Shown here in pieces: positions 25,807 to 34,895 of a stretch of 64,000 nt of DNA (its first letter is position 1; each line of letters begins with the position of its first letter). The stretch is from an uncultured Psychroserpens sp. (GTDB lineage Bacteria; Bacteroidota; Bacteroidia; Flavobacteriales; Flavobacteriaceae), in contig NZ_CANMVN010000004.1 of the NCBI RefSeq assembly GCF_947501425.1, positions 248,001 through 312,000 of the forward strand. Direction: 5' to 3'. Position numbers and translations under genes: made by a program. Under the pieces are notes generated by a model. It did not search any database and was not told the origin of the DNA. It saw only the letters and a program-made list of their open reading frames with translations.

Positions 25807-26189
25807 ATCTCAACCAAATTACCATTCCGTCACTGGATGTCAAAAAAGCCTCAGAATTTTATAAAACTTTGGGGCTCATTCTCATTGTTGAATCCTTACC
25901 AAGATATGTAAGATTTGAATGTCCTGACGGAAATGCTACGTTTTCAATCCATCAGGTAGAGAATTTACCAAAAGGCGATGGCATTACCATTTACTTTGAA
26001 GAAGATAATCTTGACGATTATGTAAGCTATCTTCAGCAAAAAGGAATTATATTTACCTCAGAAGTTGAGGATAAACCTTGGCTGTGGAGAGAGGCACATT
26101 TAAAAGATTCTGACGGCAACCAAATTATATTATTTAAAGCTGGAAAGAACAGAAAAAATCCACCTTGGCGAGTTAATACATCAAATTAA
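25803..26189 (+). CDS. VOC family (glyoxalase/bleomycin-resistance fold) protein
   Basis: 128 aa, two beta-alpha-beta-beta-beta halves. Opens with NQITIPSLDVKKASEFYKTLG and closes with HLKDSDGNQIILF, the two typical ends of a VOC domain; the metal-binding His/Glu pattern is incomplete at the N-terminal half (no clear His), so catalysis or binding cannot be assigned. Translationally coupled to the MFS gene. Confidence 0.87.
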   Translation: MNLNQITIPSLDVKKASEFYKTLGLILIVESLPRYVRFECPDGNATFSIHQVENLPKGDGITIYFEEDNLDDYVSYLQQKGIIFTSEVEDKPWLWREAHLKDSDGNQIILFKAGKNRKNPPWRVNTSN

Positions 26190-26190
26190 A

Positions 26191-26952
26191 ATGAAACAAA
26201 TTTTATTTTTACTTTCAGTAATTTTGGTTGTGAGTTGTAATACTTCAAGCGATAAAACAGAGGTTCAAAATAATGAGATGCTGAAACAAGTTCAGCATGA
26301 CAAAAAACAACTCCCAAAATTAGAACCCAACCGATATAATGTCGCCTTTCTTATTATGAATGGTGTTTATAATACTGAACTAACAGCACCTTTTGATATA
26401 TTTCAACATACCATTTTTAGAGATAGTATCAAGCCAATGAATGTGTTTACTGTAGCTAAAACCAACAATCCAATTGTAACATTTGAAGGCATGAGAATTC
26501 TACCTGATTTTAACTACACCACTGACGAGTTACCCAAAATTGATATTCTGGTTGTTCCAAGTGCTGAACATCACTTAGATACTGATCTTGAAGATAAAGT
26601 CATGATTGATTTTGTGAAACGAGTTGACCAAGACGCTCAGTATATAACCTCACATTGTGATGGTGCTTTTGTACTAGCTCAAGCTGGACTATTAGATCAT
26701 TCTGTATCAACAACATTTCCTAGTGATATTGATACCATGCGTGAGCGCTTTCCAAATTTAGATATCAGAAAGAATGTGCTGTTTGTACACGACGGAAAAT
26801 ATATTACTTCAGCTGGAGGCGCAAAATCTTTTGAAGCTGCTTTATACCTCTGCGAATATCTCTACGGAAAAGAGATTGCTAAGAGCCTTGCTGGTGGATT
26901 GGTCATTGATTGGAAACTGGACAATGTACCTCATCTTATCATTGAAAAGTAA
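26191..26952 (+). CDS. DJ-1/PfpI family lipoprotein
   Basis: 253 aa. Lipoprotein signal ending VVSC, a linker, then a DJ-1/PfpI domain (about 45-250) with the nucleophile-elbow Cys156 in SHCDGAF, as in GATase1-like family members. Unlike most DJ-1 proteins it should be outside the cytoplasm. The linker (residues 29-37, EMLKQVQHD) is encoded by a palindromic element shared with icmF. Starts 1 base after the VOC gene, so third in the MFS operon. Confidence 0.85.
   Translation: MKQILFLLSVILVVSCNTSSDKTEVQNNEMLKQVQHDKKQLPKLEPNRYNVAFLIMNGVYNTELTAPFDIFQHTIFRDSIKPMNVFTVAKTNNPIVTFEGMRILPDFNYTTDELPKIDILVVPSAEHHLDTDLEDKVMIDFVKRVDQDAQYITSHCDGAFVLAQAGLLDHSVSTTFPSDIDTMRERFPNLDIRKNVLFVHDGKYITSAGGAKSFEAALYLCEYLYGKEIAKSLAGGLVIDWKLDNVPHLIIEK
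26275..26301 (+). repeat. In-frame palindromic element, copy 1
   Basis: 27 bases, with perfect 8-base arms ATGCTGAA/TTCAGCAT (26278-26285, 26291-26298) and a 5-base loop. It is in the linker of the DJ-1 lipoprotein and reads EMLKQVQHD. It matches the copy at 29921-29947 except for two positions that form one swapped base pair. Confidence 0.7.
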
Positions 26953-26956
26953 CCAA

Positions 26957-27400
26957 CTACTTTAAAGGTTTGACCTCATTGTGTTTAACGACGTGTGATA
27001 ACACGATTTGTGTTTTGGTCTCTCCATATACAATGAGCTGATCAATAAAGGTTTCTAGATGTTTTTGGTTTTTTAAAACAACTTCCATGACTATATTTTC
27101 ATTACCTGTAATACGATAGCAATTGATCACCTCGTTATAGGTTTTTACTTTTTCAAGAAAGGGTTTTAACATGCCCATAAATGCTCTTAGTGTAATCAAT
27201 GCCTTGAGTTGGTATCCAACTTCAAAAGGTGATACTAAAGTGTTATAACTCTCAATAATACCAGCATCTTCCATTTTTTTAATACGCTCTGAAACTGCTG
27301 GTGAACTGATACCAACTTGGCGTCCAATTTCTGTATGAGATTGTCTCGCATTGAGCTGAAGGCATTTCAAAATCTTCCAATTTAGAGTATCTAGTTGCAT
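26957..27400 (-). CDS. Lrp/AsnC-family transcriptional regulator
   Basis: 147 aa. N-terminal HTH (LNWKILKCLQLNARQSHTEIGRQVGISSPAVSERIKKMEDAGII) and C-terminal RAM/AsnC ligand domain (ALITLRAFMG, CYRITGNENIVMEVVLKN). Regulates by binding an amino acid or related ligand by family knowledge; ligand unknown. Convergent with the MFS-VOC-DJ-1 operon, 4 bases apart. It has a well-matched promoter at 27437-27466. Confidence 0.93.
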   Translation of the reverse strand: MQLDTLNWKILKCLQLNARQSHTEIGRQVGISSPAVSERIKKMEDAGIIESYNTLVSPFEVGYQLKALITLRAFMGMLKPFLEKVKTYNEVINCYRITGNENIVMEVVLKNQKHLETFIDQLIVYGETKTQIVLSHVVKHNEVKPLK

Positions 27401-27436
27401 TTAAAGTAAATTAAAAATATACGTTAATATTTAAAT

Positions 27437-27466
27437 CAAATATACATTTTTGCTTTAAATTACAAA
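27437..27466 (-). promoter_or_regulatory. Well-matched promoter of the Lrp gene
   Basis: On the minus strand: TTTG (27463-27466), 18-base spacer, then TATATTTG (27437-27444), both full matches to the Bacteroidota -33 and -7 elements. Predicted start about 33 bases before the ATG. Confidence 0.65.
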
Positions 27467-27488
27467 GTTAATTTTACCTATTTGTCAC

Positions 27489-27496
27489 TAATTTTG
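27489..27496 (+). promoter_or_regulatory. Candidate -7 promoter element (TAATTTTG)
   Basis: Full TAnnTTTG match 20 bases before the ATG of the 131-aa gene; no clear -33. Confidence 0.45.
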
Positions 27497-27516
27497 TTAA
27501 CCTTGCTATTAGAAAA

Positions 27517-27912
27517 ATGAATTATAATATCCCATCTCACTTATCTGAACTGCCTATATATCAAAAGGCTATGGACATTCTTGTATTGTCAAGAAGTATT
27601 TCCACATATATCAATCAGGATCTATCTTATTTGAGACCTGATGGTTCTGAAGACACTGATATCTATTTTTCAGGAGATATTGTTCAGCAATCTGAATCAC
27701 TTGCACCAGAAATTGAAAAAGCTCAGGCGGAACGTTTTTCAGAAAAGAAACATAAACATATTGCTTCAATTGAACGATTAACGCATCGCTTACATCTTAA
27801 CTGTGATCGCTTACAACATTGCAATAGTAACGGTAAAGACTATTTACCAATACTTCAAAAAGAACTTAGAAAATTTAAACGCTTGCAACGCAGTTGGATG
27901 ATGACCTTATAA
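27517..27912 (+). CDS. Hypothetical helical protein
   Basis: 131 aa, soluble, mostly helical. No domain recognised. The N-terminus SHLSELPIYQKAMDILVLSRSISTYI and a C-terminal helix with many His, Lys and Arg (HLNCDRLQHCNSN) are the main features; three His and several Cys are clustered (CDRLQHC), which could bind a metal. Own promoter and terminator, so monocistronic. Confidence 0.75.
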   Translation: MNYNIPSHLSELPIYQKAMDILVLSRSISTYINQDLSYLRPDGSEDTDIYFSGDIVQQSESLAPEIEKAQAERFSEKKHKHIASIERLTHRLHLNCDRLQHCNSNGKDYLPILQKELRKFKRLQRSWMMTL

Positions 27913-27915
27913 ACT

Positions 27916-27948
27916 AAAAAAAACCTCTTATTAAACAAGAGGTTTTTT
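27916..27948. terminator. Bidirectional terminator between the 131-aa gene and icmF
   Basis: Stem AACCTCTT/AAGAGGTT with a 7-base loop, A-run on the left and T-run on the right; serves both convergent genes. Confidence 0.88.
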
Positions 27949-27976
27949 TGTGTTTGTGTTGCAGATATAATGTCTG

Positions 27977-30900
27977 CTACATATTTCTTCTATACTGACC
28001 TCCTACTTCAAATAATGCCGAGGTGATCTCACCAAGAGAACAGACTTTGCAGACATCCATTAAAGCTTCAAATATGTTTTCATTGTTAATAGCCTTATGT
28101 TGAAGATCTCTTAAAAGTGTTTTAGTATCATTACCACTATGAAGATTTTCAAGAGTCCTAATCTGGTATTGTTTTTCTTCCTCAGTTGCTCTAATTACTT
28201 CAGCAGGAATAACAGTTGGAGATCCTTTACTACTTAAGAATGTATTTACGCCAATTATTGGGAATTGTCCATTATGCTTCAAGGTCTCATAATACAAACT
28301 TTCTTCCTGAATTTTACTGCGCTGGTACATTGTTTCCATAGCACCAAGTACACCTCCACGTTCGGTAATACGATCAAACTCCATTAATACAGCTTCTTCA
28401 ACTAAATCGGTGAGTTCTTCAATAATGAATGATCCTTGAATTGGATTTTCATTTTTAGCTAGCCCTAATTCTTTGTTAATAATCAATTGAATGGCCATAG
28501 CACGTCTAACCGACTCTTCTGTTGGTGTGGTAATGGCTTCATCATAAGCATTGGTATGCAGTGAATTACAATTATCATAAATAGCATACAGCGCTTGTAG
28601 TGTTGTACGAATATCATTGAAGTCAATTTCCTGAGCATGTAAGCTACGTCCAGAAGTTTGAATATGATATTTCAGCATTTGAGCTCTGGCATTAGCTCCA
28701 TATTTATGCTTCATGGCTTTAGACCATATTTTTCTGGCTACACGACCAATAACAGCATACTCAGGATCAATACCGTTAGAAAAAAAGAATGATAAATTCG
28801 GACCAAATTTATTGATATCCATTCCTCTTGACAAATAATACTCAACATAAGTAAAACCATTAGCCAATGTAAATGCTAATTGCGAAATTGGATTTGCTCC
28901 AGCTTCGGCAATATGATATCCTGAAATAGATACCGAATAGAAGTTTCGTACGTTATTTTCAATAAAATATTCTTGTACATCACCCATTAAACGCAATGCA
29001 AATTCTGTAGAAAAAATACAGGTATTTTGCGCCTGATCTTCTTTTAATATGTCTGCCTGAACCGTTCCTCTCACTTGAGCAATTGTTTTTGCTTTGATGT
29101 TGTTGTAAACATCGGCAGACAATACCTGATCTCCTGTAACACCCAATAACATTAAACCAAGTCCGTCGTTACCTTCAGGTAATTCTCCGTTATACTTTGG
29201 GCGTTCTCTATCCATATAAATCTTAGCAATCTTAGCTTCAACCTCTTTTTCTAATCCATTTTCCTTGATGTAGATCTCACACTGTTGATCGATTGCTGCA
29301 TTCATGAAGAAACCTAATAACATTGGTGCAGGACCATTAATGGTCATACTCACAGACGTCATAACATCTGCCAGGTTAAAACCTGAATATAATTTTTTAG
29401 CATCATCTAAGCAGCAAATAGACACACCAGCGTTACCAATTTTACCGTAGATATCTGGTCTGTGATCTGGATCATTTCCGTAGAGTGTTACACTATCAAA
29501 TGCTGTAGATAAACGCTTTGCAGGTAATCCCATACTCACATAGTGAAAACGACGATTGGTTCGTTCAGGACCACCTTCACCTGCAAACATACGTGCAGGA
29601 TCTTCCCCAGTTCTTTTGAAAGGATATAATCCTGAAGTATACGGAAATTCTCCAGGTACATTTTCCTGTAAGGTCCAACGCAATATATCTCCCCAAGCCT
29701 GATACTTAGGTAAAGCTACTTTTGGAATTTGTGTGTGAGACAACGATTCTGTATGCGTTTCAATTTTGATCTCTTTATCACGAACTTTAAAAGAATAAAT
29801 TGGGTTTTTATAAGTATTCACTTTGTCTTCCCAACCTGTAATTACCTCCCAGTTGTATGGATCTAAATTAAGTTTCACACGATCAAATTCTCCAATAAGA
29901 AGCCTTGCAAAATCCTTATTGTCATCCTGAACTTGTTTCAGGATCTCATTATTAATACCTGCTTTATCTAATTCTGGGGTGCTTTCAGCCACAGATTCTA
30001 CTGTTTTATAAATACCGTAGAGCTTTTGAGCCACTTCAACCTGTTCGTTAGCCTTTTTATCATAGGCACGGTTATTTTCTGCTATTTCAGATAAGTAACG
30101 TGTTCTTGCTGGTGGAATCACAAAGATTTTTTCACTCATTTCATCTGAAATATGAAATGTAGATTTTAAATCAGTATCTGTTTTCTCTACAAGTTTATCC
30201 ATGATGGCCTTGTAAAGCGTATTCATTCCAGGATCGTTAAACTGTGATGCTATCGTTCCAAAGACTGGAAGATCTTCCTGAGGTGTATCCCAAAGATTAT
30301 TATTACGCATGTATTGTTTCTTCACATCACGTAATGCATCGAGTGATCCTCGTTTATCAAATTTATTGATAGCTACAAGATCGGCAAAGTCAAGCATATC
30401 AATTTTTTCTAATTGTGTTGCTGCTCCAAATTCTGGAGTCATCACATATAATGACACATCACTGTGTTCAATAATCTCAGTATCTGACTGACCAATACCT
30501 GATGTTTCTAAAATAATAAGGTCAAACTCTGCAGCTTTTAGAACTTCTACCGCCTCATTAACGTATTTGGATAATGCCAAATTAGATTGACGTGTAGCCA
30601 AACTACGCATGTAAACGCGTGGAGAATTGATGGCATTCATACGAATTCTATCACCTAACAAGGCGCCTCCTGTTTTTCGTTTTGAAGGATCGACAGATAT
30701 GATGCCTATAGTTTTTTCAGGAAAATCAATCAAAAATCGACGAACCAGTTCATCAACCAAACTAGATTTCCCAGCACCACCTGTACCTGTAATTCCAAGA
30801 ACTGGTGTTTTAGAATTTTTATTTTTGACATGAATTCTATCTAAAGTCGCTTTAGCAACATCTGGAAAGTTTTCCGCAGACGAAATAACACGAGCAATCG

Positions 30901-31393
30901 CTTTAGGATTTTTCTTCGGAAGGATATCAAATTCACCATTTAAGGACTCACCTATGGCAAAATCAGATTTTTCAACCAAATCATTAATCATTCCTTGAAG
31001 TCCCATTTCACGACCATCATCTGGTGAATAGATACGATCGATACCATAATCCATTAATTCTTTAATTTCCGAAGGTAGAATTACACCTCCTCCTCCTCCA
31101 AAAATCTTAATGTGTCCTGCACCTTTCTCTTCAAGAAGATCATGCATGTACTTGAAATATTCATTATGACCACCTTGATACGATGTCAAACAAATAGCAT
31201 TTACGTCTTCTTGGATAGCGGTGTTTACCACTTCTTCAACACTTCTATCATGACCTAAGTGAATCACTTCAACTCCTGTTGATTGGATGATTCTTCTCAT
31301 AATATTAATAGAGGCATCATGACCGTCAAATAATGATGCTGCGGTAACAATTCTAACTTTATGCTTTGGATTATATGGTGCGACTTGTTTCAT
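27977..31393 (-). CDS. icmF: Fused acyl-CoA mutase IcmF (B12 domain, GTPase, mutase)
   Basis: 1138 aa. Order: B12-binding domain with DGHDASIN (residues 23-30), GTPase chaperone domain of the MeaB type with P-loop GTGGAGKSS near 201-210 and NKFD, linker, then mutase TIM barrel ([19 protein letters not shown] ... [10 protein letters not shown]...). This order is that of isobutyryl-CoA mutase IcmF, which interconverts isobutyryl-CoA and butyryl-CoA with adenosylcobalamin; other acyl specificities are possible. The GTPase-mutase linker (residues 483-491) is encoded by a palindromic element. Predicted promoter at 31421. Confidence 0.9.
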   Translation of the reverse strand: MKQVAPYNPKHKVRIVTAASLFDGHDASINIMRRIIQSTGVEVIHLGHDRSVEEVVNTAIQEDVNAICLTSYQGGHNEYFKYMHDLLEEKGAGHIKIFGGGGGVILPSEIKELMDYGIDRIYSPDDGREMGLQGMINDLVEKSDFAIGESLNGEFDILPKKNPKAIARVISSAENFPDVAKATLDRIHVKNKNSKTPVLGITGTGGAGKSSLVDELVRRFLIDFPEKTIGIISVDPSKRKTGGALLGDRIRMNAINSPRVYMRSLATRQSNLALSKYVNEAVEVLKAAEFDLIILETSGIGQSDTEIIEHSDVSLYVMTPEFGAATQLEKIDMLDFADLVAINKFDKRGSLDALRDVKKQYMRNNNLWDTPQEDLPVFGTIASQFNDPGMNTLYKAIMDKLVEKTDTDLKSTFHISDEMSEKIFVIPPARTRYLSEIAENNRAYDKKANEQVEVAQKLYGIYKTVESVAESTPELDKAGINNEILKQVQDDNKDFARLLIGEFDRVKLNLDPYNWEVITGWEDKVNTYKNPIYSFKVRDKEIKIETHTESLSHTQIPKVALPKYQAWGDILRWTLQENVPGEFPYTSGLYPFKRTGEDPARMFAGEGGPERTNRRFHYVSMGLPAKRLSTAFDSVTLYGNDPDHRPDIYGKIGNAGVSICCLDDAKKLYSGFNLADVMTSVSMTINGPAPMLLGFFMNAAIDQQCEIYIKENGLEKEVEAKIAKIYMDRERPKYNGELPEGNDGLGLMLLGVTGDQVLSADVYNNIKAKTIAQVRGTVQADILKEDQAQNTCIFSTEFALRLMGDVQEYFIENNVRNFYSVSISGYHIAEAGANPISQLAFTLANGFTYVEYYLSRGMDINKFGPNLSFFFSNGIDPEYAVIGRVARKIWSKAMKHKYGANARAQMLKYHIQTSGRSLHAQEIDFNDIRTTLQALYAIYDNCNSLHTNAYDEAITTPTEESVRRAMAIQLIINKELGLAKNENPIQGSFIIEELTDLVEEAVLMEFDRITERGGVLGAMETMYQRSKIQEESLYYETLKHNGQFPIIGVNTFLSSKGSPTVIPAEVIRATEEEKQYQIRTLENLHSGNDTKTLLRDLQHKAINNENIFEALMDVCKVCSLGEITSALFEVGGQYRRNM
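29921..29947 (-). repeat. In-frame palindromic element, copy 2
   Basis: On the coding strand GAGATCCTGAA..., 8-base arms ATCCTGAA/TTCAGGAT (29937-29944, 29924-29931) around a 5-base loop. It encodes EILKQVQDD in the IcmF linker in the same frame as copy 1. The two differences from copy 1 are compensatory. Confidence 0.7.
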
Positions 31394-31748
31394 TCGTAAT
31401 TATATATGGTTTTGATGCGACAAATTTACGGAATTTTCAAAAGAAGCATTCAATTAATTAGAATTCTTTAACGCAAGGAAAAACAACTCAAACAAATTTT
31501 TAAAAAAATATTTGTAAGATTTTTTATATTAAAAAATTACATATAACATATAATTTTATGTTAATTTTTATTAAATTTGTATTCCGCTATCCAAATAATT
31601 GAATTAAAACTAAAATTTTAAGATTCCCCTGCTTTAACAAAGATCACTTAATAGTGACCCTTTAAGTTATTGTGTGTCTAATGTATGACTACACGATGAG
31701 TGTTGGTGCAAAATTATTATCTATAACCATTAACTAATTATTATTTTT
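31394..31748. other. Intergenic region with long OmpA leader
   Basis: 355 very AT-rich bases between divergent genes. Seen: a -7-like element for icmF (31421-31428), TAAATTTG (31572-31579) as a possible promoter for ompA about 170 bases from its ATG, and a small stem TCACT/AGTGA with TAAT loop near 31644-31657. No gene recognised. Confidence 0.5.
31421..31428 (-). promoter_or_regulatory. Candidate -7 promoter element (TAAATTTG) for icmF
   Basis: Full match on the minus strand, 28 bases before the icmF ATG. A CAA on the plus strand at 31451-31453 is a possible but distant -33. Confidence 0.4.
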
Positions 31749-32849
31749 ATGAAACAAAAATTATTTTTATTCCTATGCTTATTAGCAAGTGTAGGCTACG
31801 TACAAGCTCAAGGGCTTCCAACTAATCCAGAACCTGGAAAATGTTATGTAAAGTGTATTACTAAAGATACATTTAAAGAAGTGACTGAAACTTTACAAGT
31901 ATATCCTGCATATACAACTTTAGAAGTTGTACCTGCAACATATAAAACTGTAGAGGAAACAGTATTAGTTAAAGAAGCAACAGAAAAGTATGTATATACT
32001 CCAGCTACTTATGAAACAGTAGATGTTTCTTACGTAAGAAAAGAAGGACGTACAGATTTAAGTATTGTTCCTGCTACATTTGGAAGAGATTCTAGAACAT
32101 TTGAAACTTATCCTGCAACTTCAGGTTGGGAATACAAGGTTCTTGAAGATTGTCCTTCTGTAAACAAAGATGACTGTGTTGCTGCATGTTTTGTAGAGTA
32201 TCCAGCAGTGATGAGAGATGTACCTTTTACAACTTTAGTTACTGATGCTAGCACGACTTCAGCTCCAGTTCCTGAGCAAATGTCTTCTTACAAAAAACGT
32301 GTTATTAAGACTCCAGCTCGTATGGACAAGATTGAAATTCCAGCTGAATACAAAACAATTACGCGTCAAGTTGTTGATGTTCCTGCAACAACAAGAAGCA
32401 ACACTATTCCTGCGAGAACTGAAACAGTAACAAGAACTATTTTAGATCAAAAAGGTGGTATCACTACTTGGGAAGAAGTTGAGTGTGAGTTATTAAACCC
32501 AACTGTTATTCCTATTTTTTATGAAACTGCTAGTGCTCGTTTAACACCTGCTTCTAAAAGAGTTATTGACGAAACATTACTTCCTATCTTAAATGATAAG
32601 CCAGTTAACATTGAAATCATGTCTCACACAGATTCAAGAGGTAATGATGATTACAACATGTCTTTATCTCAGCAACGTGCTAATTCTGTAGTAAACTATT
32701 TAGTTTCTAAAGGAATTTCAAGAAGCCGTTTATCTGCTAAAGGATATGGTGAGTCAAGATTAACAAACCGTTGTTCTAATGGCGTTGATTGTTCAGACAA
32801 TGAGCACCAAAGAAACAGACGTACTGAATTTAGAGTATTGAATAACTAA
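31749..32849 (+). CDS. OmpA-family outer-membrane protein with PAT-repeat N-terminus
   Basis: 366 aa. Signal peptide to VQAQ; then about 215 residues made of repeated units around PATYxTVxxxxxVK (for example VPATYKTV, TPATYETV, VPATFGRD, IPAEYKTI, VPATTRS); then a C-terminal OmpA peptidoglycan-binding domain (about 250-366) with MSHTDSRGNDDYNMSLSQQRA and AKGYGESRL. The acidic and arginine anchors for diaminopimelate are in place. No beta-barrel is obvious. Family role is to tie the outer membrane to peptidoglycan. Terminator at 32871. Confidence 0.9.
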   Translation: MKQKLFLFLCLLASVGYVQAQGLPTNPEPGKCYVKCITKDTFKEVTETLQVYPAYTTLEVVPATYKTVEETVLVKEATEKYVYTPATYETVDVSYVRKEGRTDLSIVPATFGRDSRTFETYPATSGWEYKVLEDCPSVNKDDCVAACFVEYPAVMRDVPFTTLVTDASTTSAPVPEQMSSYKKRVIKTPARMDKIEIPAEYKTITRQVVDVPATTRSNTIPARTETVTRTILDQKGGITTWEEVECELLNPTVIPIFYETASARLTPASKRVIDETLLPILNDKPVNIEIMSHTDSRGNDDYNMSLSQQRANSVVNYLVSKGISRSRLSAKGYGESRLTNRCSNGVDCSDNEHQRNRRTEFRVLNN

Positions 32850-32870
32850 TCGTTATTTCAAATAGATAAT

Positions 32871-32902
32871 AAAAAAAGACACCTTTTTAAGGTGTCTTTT
32901 TT
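32871..32902. terminator. Bidirectional terminator after ompA
   Basis: Stem AGACACC/GGTGTCT with A- and T-runs; the stop codon of the convergent thioredoxin-like gene lies within it. Confidence 0.88.
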
Positions 32903-33999
32903 CTTATAGTATAAACTTTAAAGTTGCCTTTCTCTTTGCTTACTTTTATACCATAGGTGTCTTGGAAATCTGTTTGCATAAGATTAAAGAACCTGTGATG
33001 TATTTGCCAGTCATGCTCTTCATTATCTGCTTCTGCGCCTTTTGTTATTACTGGCATATTCAACACAGAAGCCAATTGATACATAGCATCTTTAAACGTT
33101 ACATTATCTCCTTGAATTTGAGTGTCATCTATAAGATATGGAGCTGTATCTTTACCCCAATCTATTTGTTTTGTATCCCAATAATTGATATTTGATATAT
33201 CTAACATTAAGACATCGCCTTCTTTTTCGGTATGATAAAGGTCTAATTTTAATTCGTCTAAAATTTGAAACGTTACATTTCCACCTTTCTTTTTATACAC
33301 CTCATAGGTCTTATTTAGTTCTGGAGTAATTTGGACTTGATTATTGAGAAGCTTTTGTTCTTTTGCGATAATACTTTTTAAGTCACCTTTATAATGCACA
33401 TAATCACCGTTAATATTCATTACAAGTGTTTCATAGCTTTCATTTTTAAGTCTTTTAATCTCAAAATCTGATTTTGGAGTATAATCAGCTTTAAATGTTT
33501 CTTCCTTTATTCGCTGAACTTTAAACACTTTACTTATGTCTCTTTGCTTAGTATTCTGTCTTAAATACCGCTCTAAGTCACCTTGCTTGAAATCGGTTGG
33601 ACTTCCCTTCCATAAGACAACTCCGTCAGCATTTAAAAGAAGTCCGTATGGCAAAACTCTTGTGTTATTTGCCTTAAAAGTTTCACCTTTGTAATCTATA
33701 GACACCGCTAAATCTGTTGGATTTTTTTTAAGAAAACGCTTTACTACTTCAGGGTTTTCTTCTGAAAGTGATATGACATAAAACCGATCAGGATATTGAC
33801 GCTGAAGTACGCCTAAATACTCAGAGGCGTAAACACAAGGCCCACACCATGTTGCCCAGAAATCAATAAAGAACAGTGATGCTTGGGTATCATTAGCGCT
33901 TTTTGATGTTTGCAAGGTTTCAGAAAACCGAATTTGCCCGCTACTTAATAAGGGAAGACAAATACAGAGAATGACTAAAAAAAATTTACTTAAATTCAT
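32887..33999 (-). CDS. TlpA/thioredoxin-like periplasmic protein with extra C-terminal domain
   Basis: 370 aa from the ATG at 33999, which starts a normal signal peptide (NLSKFFLVILCICLPLLSSGQ); the frame is open 36 bases further. The thioredoxin domain (about 25-150) has the WCGPC redox site in DFWATWCGPCVYASE. The C-terminal 220 residues have the segment layout of TIGR03435-type domains (SDFEIKRL, LDISNINYWDT, APYLIDDTQIQG...), a guess. It probably reduces or oxidises periplasmic thiols; partner unknown. Confidence 0.82.
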   Translation of the reverse strand: MNLSKFFLVILCICLPLLSSGQIRFSETLQTSKSANDTQASLFFIDFWATWCGPCVYASEYLGVLQRQYPDRFYVISLSEENPEVVKRFLKKNPTDLAVSIDYKGETFKANNTRVLPYGLLLNADGVVLWKGSPTDFKQGDLERYLRQNTKQRDISKVFKVQRIKEETFKADYTPKSDFEIKRLKNESYETLVMNINGDYVHYKGDLKSIIAKEQKLLNNQVQITPELNKTYEVYKKKGGNVTFQILDELKLDLYHTEKEGDVLMLDISNINYWDTKQIDWGKDTAPYLIDDTQIQGDNVTFKDAMYQLASVLNMPVITKGAEADNEEHDWQIHHRFFNLMQTDFQDTYGIKVSKEKGNFKVYTIRKKTP

Positions 34000-34127
34000 T
34001 TTTTGTTTGTTTACTTTCTCCCTTATGATTAACAACTATTGTGCTAAAATAGTATTTTAAACTAATTAATTTAAAATTCAACAGCATGTAATTCACAAAG
34101 TTTTGAACTATAACAGCTTTAATATTT

Positions 34128-34135
34128 TATATTTG
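34128..34135 (+). promoter_or_regulatory. Candidate promoter of the DUF4197 gene (TATATTTG)
   Basis: Full -7 match 22 bases before the ATG, with TTTG at 34102-34105 and a 22-base spacer. Confidence 0.5.
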
Positions 34136-34157
34136 TCATAAATAAAATCCCGAAATC

Positions 34158-34868
34158 ATGATTCGTAAACTTCTCACTTTCATTCTAATTTTTAATCTTA
34201 CAGCCTGTGCCGAATTACAGGATGTTGTTAATAGTCTACCTCAACAAGGAGGTGGTGTTTTAAGCAATGCTGATATCGCTTCAGGTTTGCGTCAAGCTTT
34301 GGATTTTGGAATCGATAAACAAGTAAGCAAACTGACACAAAAGGACGGATTCTTTAAAAATGAATTGGTTAAAATTTTACTGCCTGATGAATTAAAAAAA
34401 GTAGATAAAGCCTTACGTGATATTGGTTTGAGCAGTTTAGCAGATGATGGTTTAAAAGTATTGAACCGAGCTGCAGAAGATGCTGTAAAAGAAGCTACAC
34501 CTATATTCGTAAATGCTGTAAAAGGCATTACATTTAATGATGCAAAAGACATTCTATTAGGTGCTGATGATGCTGCAACCCAGTATTTAACAAGCAGAAC
34601 ACAAACAGAACTTTATAACAAATTTAAACCTGTTATCAATAATTCATTCAGTAAAGTTGGAGCCGATCAAATTTGGGAAAATCTCATCACCAAATATAAC
34701 GCCATACCGCTTACCAATAATGTCAATCCAGATCTTACAGATTATGTCACCGGAGAGGCTTTGAAAGGTGTTTACACTATGATTGCTGTCGAAGAAAAAG
34801 AGATACGAAATAAAGTATCATCTAGAACTACTGATTTATTGCAAAAAGTTTTTGCGCTTCAAGATTAA
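34158..34868 (+). CDS. DUF4197 lipoprotein
   Basis: 236 aa. Lipobox LTAC after a short hydrophobic stretch; then the mainly helical DUF4197 domain (about 35-230) with LRQALDFGIDKQVSKL, ATPIFVNAVKGITFNDAKDIL and ATQYLTSRTQ. Role not known; probably periplasmic face of a membrane. Own promoter; no terminator was recognised before the convergent gene at 34896. Confidence 0.88.
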   Translation: MIRKLLTFILIFNLTACAELQDVVNSLPQQGGGVLSNADIASGLRQALDFGIDKQVSKLTQKDGFFKNELVKILLPDELKKVDKALRDIGLSSLADDGLKVLNRAAEDAVKEATPIFVNAVKGITFNDAKDILLGADDAATQYLTSRTQTELYNKFKPVINNSFSKVGADQIWENLITKYNAIPLTNNVNPDLTDYVTGEALKGVYTMIAVEEKEIRNKVSSRTTDLLQKVFALQD

Positions 34869-34895
34869 AAGTTCTATCCTGTAAACTGTAAGAGA

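Noticed and set aside
27463-27470. Second -7-like element (TAACTTTG) for the Lrp gene
   Set aside because: It overlaps the -33 TTTG of the better matched promoter at 27437 and is further from the start.
33997-34035. Upstream extension of the TlpA-like gene
   Set aside because: Adds 12 charged residues ahead of a complete signal peptide that begins at 33999.
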